DNA of 64,000 nucleotides, from the NCBI GenBank assembly GCA_016296785.1, contig JAEDHX010000003.1:1-64000 (forward strand), in the 5' to 3' direction. The notes beneath the pieces were generated by a model. The model searched no databases. It worked only from the letters and a program-made list of their open reading frames with translations, and had not been told where the DNA came from. Numbering within the stretch: the first letter of the stretch is position 1; each line of letters begins with the position of its first letter. The DNA is from Coprococcus sp. (GTDB lineage Bacteria > Bacillota > Clostridia > Lachnospirales > Lachnospiraceae). Of the stretch, positions 34,377 through 43,059 are shown piece by piece. The position numbers were made by a program, and so were the translations under genes.

Positions 34377-36026
34377 ATGCCATACATGGCATTATATAGA
34401 AAATGGAGACCTGATACCTTTGAAGAGGTGAAGGGTCAGGACCATATAGTTACAACGTTAAAGAATCAGATAATAAATGACCGTATAGGACACGCATTTT
34501 TGTTTTGCGGAACAAGAGGAACCGGTAAGACTTCTGTTGCCAAGCTATTTGCCAAGGCGGTTAACTGCGAGCATCCCGTTGATGGAAGTCCTTGCAATGA
34601 ATGTGAGACCTGTAAGGCAATTGCAAATGGCTCATCTATGAATGTTATTGAGATTGATGCTGCATCTAATAATGGTGTAGATAATATACGTCAGATACGT
34701 GATGAGGTGCAATATCCACCTACAGAGGGTAAATACAAAGTATATATTATTGATGAGGTTCATATGCTTTCAACAGGAGCGTTTAATGCGCTACTTAAGA
34801 CGCTTGAGGAACCTCCGTCATATGTAATATTTATTCTTGCTACAACAGAATCCCACAAGATACCTATAACTATTTCTTCAAGATGTCAGAAATATGATTT
34901 TAGAAGAATATCTGTAGAGACTATATCTGACAGATTAAGTAATCTTCTTCTGAGGGAGAATGTGGCAGCAGATAAGAGGGCACTTAATTATATTGCCAAG
35001 GCCGCAGATGGTTCCATGAGAGATGCCCTTAGTATTCTTGATCAGTGTATAGCCTTTAATCTGGGTAAAGAATTAACTTATGATATGGTACTTGAGACTA
35101 TTGGTGCCGTTGATATTGATATTTTTGAAAGACTTCTTACCAAAGTCATAGAGCTTGATGTATCAGGAGCGATTGACGTTATAGATGAAGTAATTTGGCA
35201 GGGGAGCGAGTTGTCTCGCTTTGTAAGTGAATTTACCTGGTTCCTTAGGAATATTCTTCTTATGAAGGTTTCTGAGGAGGCTGACAAAATGCTTGATATG
35301 TCTGCTGAGAATCAGAATAAGGTGAAGGTGCTTGCGGATAAGCTGGAGCTTGAGACGATAATGCGTTATATAAATGTATTTTCTGAAACAGCTTCTAATA
35401 TAAAGTATGCTACACAAAAGAGAGTTGTTCTTGAGCTTGCAGTTATTAAGCTATGTAAGCCTGAGATGGAGACAGATTATGGCAGTATTCTTGACAGAAT
35501 AAGAGTTCTTGAGAAGAAGCTTGAAGAGGGTGGTAATGGCTCCGGAGTATCAAAGGAACAATTGCAGGAGATGTTATCAGGTATGGTGCCTGCCGGTATA
35601 TATAATCAAGACGGCGCAACTTCAGTTGTTAATGAAGCTGAAGACGGTAACAGACTAAAGGATAAGCTTAAAGATACTTTGCCCGATGCGGCATATCATG
35701 AGCTAATAGATTTTATTAACTTATGGGATGAAATTGCATCAGATTATCCATATATCACAAGAAAGTATCTTGATAAGGGCAAGGTTCTTCTTGATGATGA
35801 TAAGAAAGGTCTTTTGCTTACATTTATTGATGAAGCTGACAGTAAAAGAGCGATTGAATACTTTAAGGATAAGGAGCATATGGAATACCTTAGGTCTGTT
35901 ATTGAAAGTACAACAGGCAGAAGGGTTAAGATAGACCTTAGAGTTGTATCAGCTGATAACAATATCAGAAAAGAAATTGAGGAAAATGATCTGTTAAAAA
36001 TAAATTTTAACATAGATTATAAATAG
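34377..36026 (+). CDS. dnaX: DNA polymerase III subunit gamma/tau
   Basis: Clamp-loader ATPase of the replisome. The 549-aa protein has Walker A GTRGTGKTSVAK, the four-Cys zinc module (CEHP, CNECETC), Walker B YIIDEVHML and sensor motifs, then a helical tau-like tail (~370-549). The ATG at 34377 is chosen because GGAGGA lies 7 bp upstream; the ATG at 34353 would add eight residues not found in DnaX. dnaX-ybaB-recR is the classical order in Firmicutes. Confidence 0.96.
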   Translation: MPYMALYRKWRPDTFEEVKGQDHIVTTLKNQIINDRIGHAFLFCGTRGTGKTSVAKLFAKAVNCEHPVDGSPCNECETCKAIANGSSMNVIEIDAASNNGVDNIRQIRDEVQYPPTEGKYKVYIIDEVHMLSTGAFNALLKTLEEPPSYVIFILATTESHKIPITISSRCQKYDFRRISVETISDRLSNLLLRENVAADKRALNYIAKAADGSMRDALSILDQCIAFNLGKELTYDMVLETIGAVDIDIFERLLTKVIELDVSGAIDVIDEVIWQGSELSRFVSEFTWFLRNILLMKVSEEADKMLDMSAENQNKVKVLADKLELETIMRYINVFSETASNIKYATQKRVVLELAVIKLCKPEMETDYGSILDRIRVLEKKLEEGGNGSGVSKEQLQEMLSGMVPAGIYNQDGATSVVNEAEDGNRLKDKLKDTLPDAAYHELIDFINLWDEIASDYPYITRKYLDKGKVLLDDDKKGLLLTFIDEADSKRAIEYFKDKEHMEYLRSVIESTTGRRVKIDLRVVSADNNIRKEIEENDLLKINFNIDYK

Positions 36027-36053
36027 AATAGCTAATTATAAGGAGGACTAGTG

Positions 36054-36404
36054 ATGGCTAAAAGAGGTGGATTTAATGCAGGAATGATGCCTGGAAATAT
36101 GAATAACTTAATGAAACAGGCACAGAGAATGCAGAGACAGATGGAGGATACTACAAAGGAGCTTGAAGACAAGATTTATGAGTCTTCAGTAGGTGGCGGT
36201 GTTGTTACAGCCAAGGTTTCAGGCAAGAAGGAGCTAATGGAGATTAAGCTTGACCCTGAGGTAGTTGATCCTGAGGACATAGAGACTTTAGAAGACCTTA
36301 TTATTTCAGCTGTAAATGAGGCATTTAGAATGCAGGATAAGGATTATAATGAAAGTATGTCCAAGATATCAGGCGGCATGGGACTTGGAGGCTTACCTTT
36401 CTAA
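36054..36404 (+). CDS. ybaB: YbaB/EbfC nucleoid-associated protein
   Basis: Small DNA-binding protein (116 aa) with the family core ([41 protein letters not shown]). The N-terminus is Gly/Met-rich ([13 protein letters not shown]), as is the tail. ATG at 36054 has AGGAGG 7 bp upstream; GTG at 36051 is closer and less likely. Its stop TAA shares one base with the recR ATG. Confidence 0.95.
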   Translation: MAKRGGFNAGMMPGNMNNLMKQAQRMQRQMEDTTKELEDKIYESSVGGGVVTAKVSGKKELMEIKLDPEVVDPEDIETLEDLIISAVNEAFRMQDKDYNESMSKISGGMGLGGLPF

Positions 36405-37000
36405 TGAATGTTTACGGCGGAGAAGTAAATAAACTTATAGAGGAGCTTGGCAGACTTCCCGGAATAGGCTCAAAGACAGCTCAACGTTTGGCCTTTCATA
36501 TAATAGGAATGCCTGAGGAAAGTGCGATTGCTCTTGCTGACTCTATAGTAAATGCAAAAAAGAATATTAAATATTGTAAATGTTGTTATACTATTACTGA
36601 TAAAGAGACGTGCCCTATCTGCAGCTCGTCGGGAAGAAATCATAAGGTTATTATGGTTGTTGAGACTCCCCGTGATTTAGCTGCTTATGAGAGGACCGGA
36701 AGCTTTGACGGTGTATATCATGTTCTTCACGGAGTAATTAATCCGTCCTTAGGCATAGGACCTGCAGATATAAAGATAGCAGAGCTTATGAAAAGACTTC
36801 AGGAGGATGTTGATGAGCTGATTATTGCAACCGGCTCCGGCCCGGAGGGTGAGGCAACAGCCATGTATATTTCAAAGCTTGTTAAACCGGCAGGCATTAA
36901 GGTCAGCCGAATAGCAAGTGGTGTTCCTGTTGGTGGAGATTTGGAATGTATAGATGAAGTTACGCTGCTGCGTGCCCTTGAAGGCAGAGTGTACTTATAA
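36404..37000 (+). CDS. recR: Recombination mediator RecR
   Basis: Loads RecA at gaps together with RecO. The 198-aa protein has the helix-hairpin-helix ([18 protein letters not shown]), the four-Cys zinc finger (CKCC...CPIC), the Toprim domain ([13 protein letters not shown]) and the C-terminal Walker B-like [20 protein letters not shown]. Normal length. Start overlaps the ybaB stop by one base, indicating coupled translation. Confidence 0.97.
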   Translation: MNVYGGEVNKLIEELGRLPGIGSKTAQRLAFHIIGMPEESAIALADSIVNAKKNIKYCKCCYTITDKETCPICSSSGRNHKVIMVVETPRDLAAYERTGSFDGVYHVLHGVINPSLGIGPADIKIAELMKRLQEDVDELIIATGSGPEGEATAMYISKLVKPAGIKVSRIASGVPVGGDLECIDEVTLLRALEGRVYL

Positions 37001-37059
37001 TGGACATTATAGGAACAATATGTTCCAAGGGATAAAATATAAAGAAAGAGGTGTAGAGT

Positions 37060-38133
37060 ATGTTAAGAGTTGGTTTTCTTACTAGTGGTGGTGACTGTCA
37101 GGCATTAAATGCAACAATGCGCGGTATTGCAAAAGGTTTATATGAGCTTTTTGATGAGGTCGAAATCTATGGCTTCCTCGAAGGTTACAAAGGTCTTATG
37201 CGCAATAATTACGTGAAATTAAAACCATCTGACTTCTCAGGTATTATTACTAAGGGTGGTACAATATTAGGTAGCTCCAGACAACCATTCAAGTTGATGG
37301 GACAGCCTACAGAAGATGGTCTTGATAAAGTAAAGTCTATGAAAGAGACTTACAAGAAGCTTAAGCTTGACTGTCTGTGTGTTTTAGGTGGAAATGGTTC
37401 ACAGAAAACAGCTAATCTTCTTAGCGAGGAAGGATTAAATGTTATAGGACTTCCAAAGACGATTGATAACGATTTATGGGGAACTGATATGACGTTTGGT
37501 TTCCAGAGTGCGGTAGATATCGCTACAGATACTATTGATTGTATTCATACAACTGCTGCCTCTCATAATAGAATATTTATCATAGAAATAATGGGACATA
37601 AGGTTGGTTGGATTACACTTCATGCAGGTATTGCAGGTGGAGCAGATGTTATCCTTCTTCCTGAGATACCATATGATATTAAGAAGGTTTATGAAGCAAT
37701 AGATAAGAGAACAAAGAATAAGAAGGGATTTACAATTCTTGCTGTAGCAGAAGGTGCTATTTCAAAAGAAGTTGCAGAGCTTCCTAAGAAGAAGAGAAAA
37801 GAAGTTATTGCAAACAGACCGTATCCATCAGTTGCGTATGAAATTGCGGACAAGCTTAAGGAATTCACAACACAGGATATCAGAATTGCAATACCGGGAC
37901 ATACTCAAAGAGGTGGTAGCCCTGATGCATATGACAGAGTTATTTCTTCAAGATTTGGTGCAAAGGCTGCAGAGCTTATTAAAGCAAAGGACTTTGGAAA
38001 GCTTGTTGTATTCCTCAATAATGAGGTGACAGCAATTCCACTTTCAGAATCAGCAGGAAAGCTAAAATATGTATCTCCTGATGACGATATTGTAAAAGAA
38101 GCAAGAACACTTGGAATATCATTTGGTGATTAA
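37060..38133 (+). CDS. pfkA: 6-phosphofructokinase
   Basis: Phosphorylates fructose-6-phosphate in glycolysis. The 357-aa protein has LTSGGDCQALN, the nucleotide loop GGNGSQKTA, the catalytic GLPKTIDNDLWG and the GHTQRGGSPDAYDR region. The phosphate-donor loop is Gly-Gly-Asn-Gly, keeping the Gly of ATP users but with Asn in place of the usual Asp; the PKTIDND lysine is typical of the PPi/mixed clade. ATP is the more likely donor, but PPi use cannot be excluded. RBS AAAGAGGTG upstream of ATG. It appears to be a single gene after recR. Confidence 0.9.
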   Translation: MLRVGFLTSGGDCQALNATMRGIAKGLYELFDEVEIYGFLEGYKGLMRNNYVKLKPSDFSGIITKGGTILGSSRQPFKLMGQPTEDGLDKVKSMKETYKKLKLDCLCVLGGNGSQKTANLLSEEGLNVIGLPKTIDNDLWGTDMTFGFQSAVDIATDTIDCIHTTAASHNRIFIIEIMGHKVGWITLHAGIAGGADVILLPEIPYDIKKVYEAIDKRTKNKKGFTILAVAEGAISKEVAELPKKKRKEVIANRPYPSVAYEIADKLKEFTTQDIRIAIPGHTQRGGSPDAYDRVISSRFGAKAAELIKAKDFGKLVVFLNNEVTAIPLSESAGKLKYVSPDDDIVKEARTLGISFGD

Positions 38134-38140
38134 TTGTCAC

Positions 38141-38199
38141 ACGAATCTCCCTGTTTGCATATTAGAATAATAGATAATATTGCGAATGGGGAGATTTGT
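38141..38199 (+). promoter_or_regulatory. RBS-sequestering hairpin
   Basis: Bases 38141-38151 (ACGAATCTCCC) pair with 38189-38199 (GGGAGATTTGT), and the stem continues through 38152-38164 with 38175-38188, about 23 pairs including G-U, around a ~10-base loop. The right arm contains the GGGGAGA ribosome binding site and ends one base before the ATG at 38200. No T-run follows, so translational control rather than termination is expected. Confidence 0.7.
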
Positions 38200-38730
38200 A
38201 TGAATAAAGAATATTTGTATATGCCATATAACCCTGAGGATGATAATATAAGGGGGCTGATTAGAAATGGCAATGTATATAATCTAAAAAGAGGGATGTC
38301 CGGAATACTGTTGCCTGATGACCCTCATACTGATATAGACGAGGCGTGGCGTGACCTTAAGGCTATAAAAGAAATGTATCCCGGAAAAATCCGCATGATA
38401 AGTGCAATGGTTGAGGATGAGTGCGACAAGCTAGAATATGATGGAAGTCCGATGCTTGCAGAATATCCTGACAAAGAGCAGATGCGCAAGATAGCGAGAG
38501 AAGTATATGAAAGGCTTGATATCAAAGATGACGCAGAGTTTCCATTTGCCATGAAAGAGGAAATGGATGCAAATGATGATGCAGCTGCAACCTATAATCC
38601 GCCGCCATATGTTCCAAAGGGTCCGGGCTGTGTTAATTGCATGATGAGAAATATTATTGAGCTCCTGGTTTGTAATGAATTCTATTGTAGACGAGACAGA
38701 TATAGGAGACGTAGAAGAAGGTTTTATTAG
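38200..38730 (+). CDS. Conserved-looking protein of unknown function, Arg/Cys-rich tail
   Basis: A 176-aa soluble protein. The body is acidic (YMPYNPEDDNIRG; LPDDPHTDIDEAWRDLKAIKEMYP), then a Pro-rich stretch (NPPPYVPKGPG), and a C-terminal tail with Cys (CVNCMM, VCNEFYC) and a run of Arg/Tyr (RRDRYRRRRRRFY). I do not recognise the family; a coat- or envelope-type structural protein is one guess. ATG at 38200 directly follows the hairpin at 38141-38199, so expression may be controlled at translation. Its stop overlaps the GTG of the next gene, so the pair are coupled. Confidence 0.65.
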   Translation: MNKEYLYMPYNPEDDNIRGLIRNGNVYNLKRGMSGILLPDDPHTDIDEAWRDLKAIKEMYPGKIRMISAMVEDECDKLEYDGSPMLAEYPDKEQMRKIAREVYERLDIKDDAEFPFAMKEEMDANDDAAATYNPPPYVPKGPGCVNCMMRNIIELLVCNEFYCRRDRYRRRRRRFY

Positions 38731-41324
38731 TGAAAAAGATTGTAAATATACTAATTAAGCTGGCAGTAGGTATAATTATTTTTTTAGTTGCTGTAGGCTT
38801 TTTCAATAAATTTAAGAATAAAGACTATGAAAATCTTGCAGCGGAGATGAAGGATGCTTATCTTCCGTTTGCTTATATAAAATATGATGACATATATATA
38901 AATGCTATGCATGGATATACATCACCTGTTGATACCACGTTGCTTAGAGAAAGCATTACACCTGTAGATGAAAGCAAGAAGGTATATGTAATCGTTGAAG
39001 ATAAGACTGATTTTGGTGAGACCTATTCATACGAATTAAGATCGATTGCCGGTGATTCTCTGATAGAAGATGGTAAACCTATCATTGAAAATCTTGATGG
39101 CAACACGAAGTCTCTTGAGATAAATATTACCATGGACATTCAGCCGGATATGGAATATATGCTCATAGTAAAAATAGAGAACAACGAAGAAATTACGGCA
39201 AGGTATTATACAAGAATAGTATTAAATAACAACTATCATGCCAATTTATTGCTAAGATTCGTAAATGATATGCATGAGCTGACATTTGACACGGCTGTAT
39301 ATAAAGAGGATTCGCCTTTATATCAATTTCAGAAGGATTATAACGGTTCATATCAGGGCAAACTTGAGGATTATGGACTTGGACATGTGAATCTGGCTTC
39401 TTCCTATGAGGCAATTACTTGGAATGGATTAAAGCCGATGATAATTACTTCCATAATACCTACGATTAAGGAGATTGATTCGTATTATGCTGTAATAGAG
39501 CTGGAATATAAGATGATGACTAATTCTCTGGAGGATGCTTCCAGCTATTATACTACTAAGGAATTTTATCAGGTTAGCTATAATGAAGGCGATATACGTC
39601 TTTTGAATTTTGACCGTTATGTAGATGAATACTTCGGCAGAAATGACGTGGATTCGCTAAACAATGTATATGAAATTGGAATTGTATCAGATCCTTTTCC
39701 TGATTACAGATTTAGCAGTGATAATAAGAAGCTTGCATTTGTAAGAAATGGACAGTTGTGGATGTATAATTACAGCAAAAATCAGATATCACTTGTATAT
39801 AGCTTCTGGCTGGATGATTTTGAAAATGCAACAAATACCTATGACAACTATGATATTAATATTATTTCCATGGATGATGATGCAAATATTACTTTTGCCG
39901 TATATGGATACATGAATAGAGGTGTTCATGAAGGAAAGCTTGGAATAGGGCTATACAAATTTAGCGCAGATAGCCTTATACTTGATGAGCTGCTATTTGT
40001 GGAGACAAATGTTCCATATGAAGTAATGAAGAACCAGCTGTCGAAGCTGACGTATTATGATGGCACTAATTTCTACTTCACTCTGGGCAATAAGGTAACC
40101 AGGATAGATATTGAGAAGGAAGAGATATCATATATTGTAGATGGTGTATCGGCTAACAGTATATATGCATCGGCTAATATGGAGGTTATTGCATATAATA
40201 CAAGCGACATTCAGGCGGAGAATAATAAGATAGTTCTAATTAACCTTAAAACAGGAAACAGCTATGATATTACTTCAAATGCAAATGAGTGCCTTATATG
40301 CTACGGATTTAAGGACTCCGATTTGATATATGGAATATCAGAGGTTGGAGATAAGGATATAATAAAGAATATGAAATCCTTTGAGTCAACAAGGCTGCTT
40401 GATGATAATAAGGATACTATTCCGGCAACAAAGGTTTGCATTATTGATGAGAATGGAGAGAAAATAAAGGAATATAAGAAGGACGATTTCTATATTGCTC
40501 AGGTTGAGATAGAAACTGATTTATTATATCTGACAAGATGTAAGAAACAGGAGGGAAGCTTTGTTGGTGCTTCAGATGACTTTATAACATTTAAGGCTGA
40601 TGATGAAAATCCCGGAATAAGAACAGAATTTAGAACATCAAATGAAGGCTTTTATAAGCTGTACTTTACTGTGCCGGAAGGAATATATCTGACATATAAG
40701 CCTAATCTAAATATTACAAAGAGCAACATTAGCAGCAAGAGTTTAGAGATGGTAGTCTCAATACCTAATGATGGTGCAAATTATATGGTATATGATAATC
40801 TGGGCTTAGCAAAGATATATGAGGTTGCAGGAGATGCAATAAACTATGCTGTATTAATATCAGGAATTGTAATATCGAAGAATGGTGAAGTTGTATATAG
40901 GCAAAAGGAAGCCGAAGAATATAATACAATTGCTTCTGCAATATTCCATCAAAGCTCCAGAAGTATTGACGCTTCATTATATGACTGCTTATATATGGTG
41001 CTGAATTATCAGGGCGCAGATGTAACCTATAACAACATAAAAGAGCTGACAGATGCTGTTGAGATATTAGATACCTATGGAAGGTATGAGGGCGCTGATA
41101 TAACAGGATTAGAGCTTGGCCTCGTTTTGTCATATGTTGGTAATAGCATCCCTGTAATAAGCAGAATTACCGATGGAAGATATGTGCTTATTGTAAGCTA
41201 TAATAGTGTTGATATAAGATATTACGATCCGGTAATTGATGAGGAGGTTGTTACATCAAGAGAAGAATATGAGAGAATGATGGAACAGGCCGGCAGCGAG
41301 ATGTATAGCTATATTAAGAATTAA
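38730..41324 (+). CDS. Membrane-anchored exported protein with degenerate C39-like end
   Basis: An 864-aa protein with one N-terminal membrane helix (~8-25) and a large outside part. Residues ~50-160 look beta-rich; ~320-660 have repeats resembling a beta-propeller (KKLAFVRNGQLWMYN; NKIVLINLKTGNSYD); ~715-855 resemble a C39/papain-like fold, with a Cys in SLYDCLYMVLNYQG and a strand-Asp end (YVLIVSYNSVDIRYYDP), but the usual catalytic His is replaced, so it may be inactive. GTG start at 38730 overlaps the previous stop. Function unknown; a fixed pair with the 176-aa protein seems likely. Confidence 0.6.
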   Translation: MKKIVNILIKLAVGIIIFLVAVGFFNKFKNKDYENLAAEMKDAYLPFAYIKYDDIYINAMHGYTSPVDTTLLRESITPVDESKKVYVIVEDKTDFGETYSYELRSIAGDSLIEDGKPIIENLDGNTKSLEINITMDIQPDMEYMLIVKIENNEEITARYYTRIVLNNNYHANLLLRFVNDMHELTFDTAVYKEDSPLYQFQKDYNGSYQGKLEDYGLGHVNLASSYEAITWNGLKPMIITSIIPTIKEIDSYYAVIELEYKMMTNSLEDASSYYTTKEFYQVSYNEGDIRLLNFDRYVDEYFGRNDVDSLNNVYEIGIVSDPFPDYRFSSDNKKLAFVRNGQLWMYNYSKNQISLVYSFWLDDFENATNTYDNYDINIISMDDDANITFAVYGYMNRGVHEGKLGIGLYKFSADSLILDELLFVETNVPYEVMKNQLSKLTYYDGTNFYFTLGNKVTRIDIEKEEISYIVDGVSANSIYASANMEVIAYNTSDIQAENNKIVLINLKTGNSYDITSNANECLICYGFKDSDLIYGISEVGDKDIIKNMKSFESTRLLDDNKDTIPATKVCIIDENGEKIKEYKKDDFYIAQVEIETDLLYLTRCKKQEGSFVGASDDFITFKADDENPGIRTEFRTSNEGFYKLYFTVPEGIYLTYKPNLNITKSNISSKSLEMVVSIPNDGANYMVYDNLGLAKIYEVAGDAINYAVLISGIVISKNGEVVYRQKEAEEYNTIASAIFHQSSRSIDASLYDCLYMVLNYQGADVTYNNIKELTDAVEILDTYGRYEGADITGLELGLVLSYVGNSIPVISRITDGRYVLIVSYNSVDIRYYDPVIDEEVVTSREEYERMMEQAGSEMYSYIKN

Positions 41325-41345
41325 TTATAAAAGTGGTAACAAATA

Positions 41346-41393
41346 AAAGACCTCGGAGATTATAATATAAATTATAGTCTTCGGGGTCCTTTA
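41346..41393. terminator. Bidirectional terminator
   Basis: AAAGACCTCGGAGATTATAAT pairs with ATTATAGTCTTCGGGGTCCTTT across a 4-base loop. It separates the convergent 864-aa gene and the ferredoxin gene, with T or A runs at both edges. Confidence 0.85.
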
Positions 41394-41413
41394 TTAATAG
41401 TTTGTATAGGATA

Positions 41414-41584
41414 TTACTCCTCTGAAATAGTACCAACTGGGCATGAACCTGCACAAGCGCCACATGAGATACACTGTGAGCCGTCAATTACAAATACGCC
41501 ACCATTCTCGCTGATTGCGCCAACTGGACATGAACCTGCGCATGAACCACAACCGATACATGAATCACCAATAACAAATGCCAT
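41414..41584 (-). CDS. 2[4Fe-4S] ferredoxin
   Basis: A 56-aa electron carrier: MAFVIGDSCIGCG, then two CxxCxxCxxxCP clusters (CIGCGSCAGSCP and CISCGACAGSCP), typical of clostridial ferredoxins. ATG at 41584 with AAGGAGGA upstream. It follows pflA on the same strand, 97 bp away. It may feed an electron to the PFL activase, which needs a reductant; this is inference from position. No frameshift or truncation. Confidence 0.95.
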   Translation of the reverse strand: MAFVIGDSCIGCGSCAGSCPVGAISENGGVFVIDGSQCISCGACAGSCPVGTISEE

Positions 41585-41681
41585 TTGGATGTCCTCCTTT
41601 TAAGTATTATAATCATACTTCTATATTTTAAAACAAAATTCTACATATATCAAGTAATAAAAACTAATATGATAACATCAT

Positions 41682-42437
41682 TTAGCCGTTTAATTCATTT
41701 CTTCTTTCCTTCATAGCTGAAAGAATTATTTGCTGAGCCTTTGCAGCATCATCATTTGTAAGTGCCGGAACATCCTTCAAAGGATACTCATAACCTAACT
41801 TTTCGTATTTTGGAATACCCATCTGATGATATGGAAGAACCTCAAGCTGCTTTACATTATCAAGCTCAGCCATAAAGTATCCTACCTTCTTTAGATATTC
41901 AGGATTATAAGTGATGCCCGGAACAATAACATGTCTTATTCTGATAAGGTTGCCCTGTTCATTTGCAAAACGTGCAAAATCAAGAATATTATCAAGTGGC
42001 TGTTTAGTAAGCTTCTTATGCTCTTCAGGATCAATATGCTTAATATCAAGCATTATAAGATCTGTAACCTTAAGAAGTCTTTCATATTTAGCAAGAAGTT
42101 CAGGGTTATTGCGTCTGAACATAATACCTGATGTATCAAGGCATGTATGAATATCACGCTTCTTAGCAGCTTCAAATAACTCAATAAGGAAATCAATCTG
42201 CATAAGTGGCTCGCCACCGGTAGCAGTAATTCCACCGTTTGTATAAAATGGTCTGAGCGATTCGTATTGTTCAAGTAACTCCTCAACTGTTTTTTCTTCG
42301 CCGCCCTTCATATCCCAGGTATCAGGATTGTGGCAGTACATACATCTCATTGGACATCCTTTGAAGAAAACAACAAATCGCATACCCGGGCCGTCAACTG
42401 TGCCACAGGTTTCAATTGAATGAATGTGTCCTATCAT
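41682..42437 (-). CDS. pflA: Pyruvate formate-lyase activating enzyme
   Basis: Radical SAM enzyme that abstracts a hydrogen from the radical glycine of PFL. The 251-aa protein has the cluster CPMRCMYC (Cys28, Cys32, Cys35), the SAM-binding GGE motif (TATGGEPLMQ) and the normal length. It follows the radical-domain gene with two hairpins in the 119-bp gap, so it is likely expressed below it, in line with a catalytic activase. Its target here must be a separate 80-aa protein rather than a domain of the large subunit. Confidence 0.96.
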   Translation of the reverse strand: MIGHIHSIETCGTVDGPGMRFVVFFKGCPMRCMYCHNPDTWDMKGGEEKTVEELLEQYESLRPFYTNGGITATGGEPLMQIDFLIELFEAAKKRDIHTCLDTSGIMFRRNNPELLAKYERLLKVTDLIMLDIKHIDPEEHKKLTKQPLDNILDFARFANEQGNLIRIRHVIVPGITYNPEYLKKVGYFMAELDNVKQLEVLPYHQMGIPKYEKLGYEYPLKDVPALTNDDAAKAQQIILSAMKERRNELNG

Positions 42438-42465
42438 TATATAATAATCTCCCTATAATAATACA

Positions 42466-42530
42466 AAAGAACGAAATATGTTCTTTAGTGTCTAATATAT
42501 TAATAAAGGCAAGGGCATTAGCCCCTGCCT
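42466..42530 (-). terminator. Two hairpins between radical subunit and pflA
   Basis: Reading the minus strand, AGGCAGGGGC pairs with GCCCTTGCCT (plus 42507-42530; one mismatch) followed by a T/A-rich run, then AAAGAAC pairs with GTTCTTT (plus 42466-42486) followed by TGTATTATTAT. They fit a partial terminator that lowers pflA relative to the pfl structural genes. Confidence 0.65.
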
Positions 42531-42556
42531 CTATCTTAAGTGGTTTGTTATCTAAA

Positions 42557-42799
42557 TTACATTGCCTCGTGGAATGTTCTTGAGATAACGTCTGCCTGCT
42601 GCTCAGGTGTAAGCTTGATGAAGTTTACAGCGTATCCTGAAACACGAATTGTAAGCTGTGGGTAATTCTCAGGATGCTTCTGAGCATCTAATAAAGTATC
42701 ACGATTTAATACGTTTACATTGAGGTGGTATCCACCTTCTTCAATGTAACCATCTAACATATTTACTAAGTTGTCAACCTGCTGTGTACTAGCTGCCAT
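42557..42799 (-). CDS. Stand-alone glycyl-radical subunit of pyruvate formate-lyase
   Basis: An 80-aa protein that equals the C-terminal radical domain of [51 protein letters not shown] (radical Gly55), [18 protein letters not shown]. It has its own RBS (AAAGGAGG) and start, so it is not a frameshift fragment. The usual GrcA/YfiD (127 aa in E. coli) is a spare part for a complete PFL; here the large subunit itself lacks this domain, so the small protein should supply the radical. Its length plus 681 gives 761, the size of one-chain PFL. Activation by PflA and docking into PflB are expected. Confidence 0.93.
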   Translation of the reverse strand: MAASTQQVDNLVNMLDGYIEEGGYHLNVNVLNRDTLLDAQKHPENYPQLTIRVSGYAVNFIKLTPEQQADVISRTFHEAM

Positions 42800-42814
42800 T
42801 ATAATAGTCCTCCT

Positions 42815-43030
42815 TTAATCTTCATATAATTCTTCGTCCATTCCGTCCATCAAAGTAGGAACGCTACAAGCGAGATCCCCTTTGGCACAGTCAAGACATC
42901 CTAAAGTTTCTTCGGTCTTCTGGCCTGCTGCAACGGTATCATCTATAGTGATATTTACATGACCATGACCGTTACCTATCATGTTGTCTAACATTGCTAC
43001 AATGTCATCTACCTGATTCTTATCAGCCAT
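42815..43030 (-). CDS. Radical-domain-like 71-aa protein lacking the radical glycine
   Basis: A 71-aa protein between the large and radical subunits. Residues 6-30 (QVDDIVAMLDNMI, GHVNITID) align with the first part of the radical subunit ([21 protein letters not shown]), but there is no RVSGY motif. The C-terminal half has GCLDC (Cys45, Cys48) and Cys55 and an acidic end (DGMDEELYED). Own RBS (GGAGG) 30 bp after the pflB stop. It could hold the docking site of PflB open, block it, or sense oxidation; no function is established. I know no family for it. Confidence 0.75.
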   Translation of the reverse strand: MADKNQVDDIVAMLDNMIGNGHGHVNITIDDTVAAGQKTEETLGCLDCAKGDLACSVPTLMDGMDEELYED

Positions 43031-43059
43031 AATAAACCTCCAAATTATAAATATTCAAA

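Noticed and set aside
42557..42799. Plain GrcA-type spare part for a complete PFL
   Set aside because: The large subunit in the same operon ends before the radical domain, so in this operon the small protein is needed rather than spare; a complete PFL elsewhere in the genome would reopen this.
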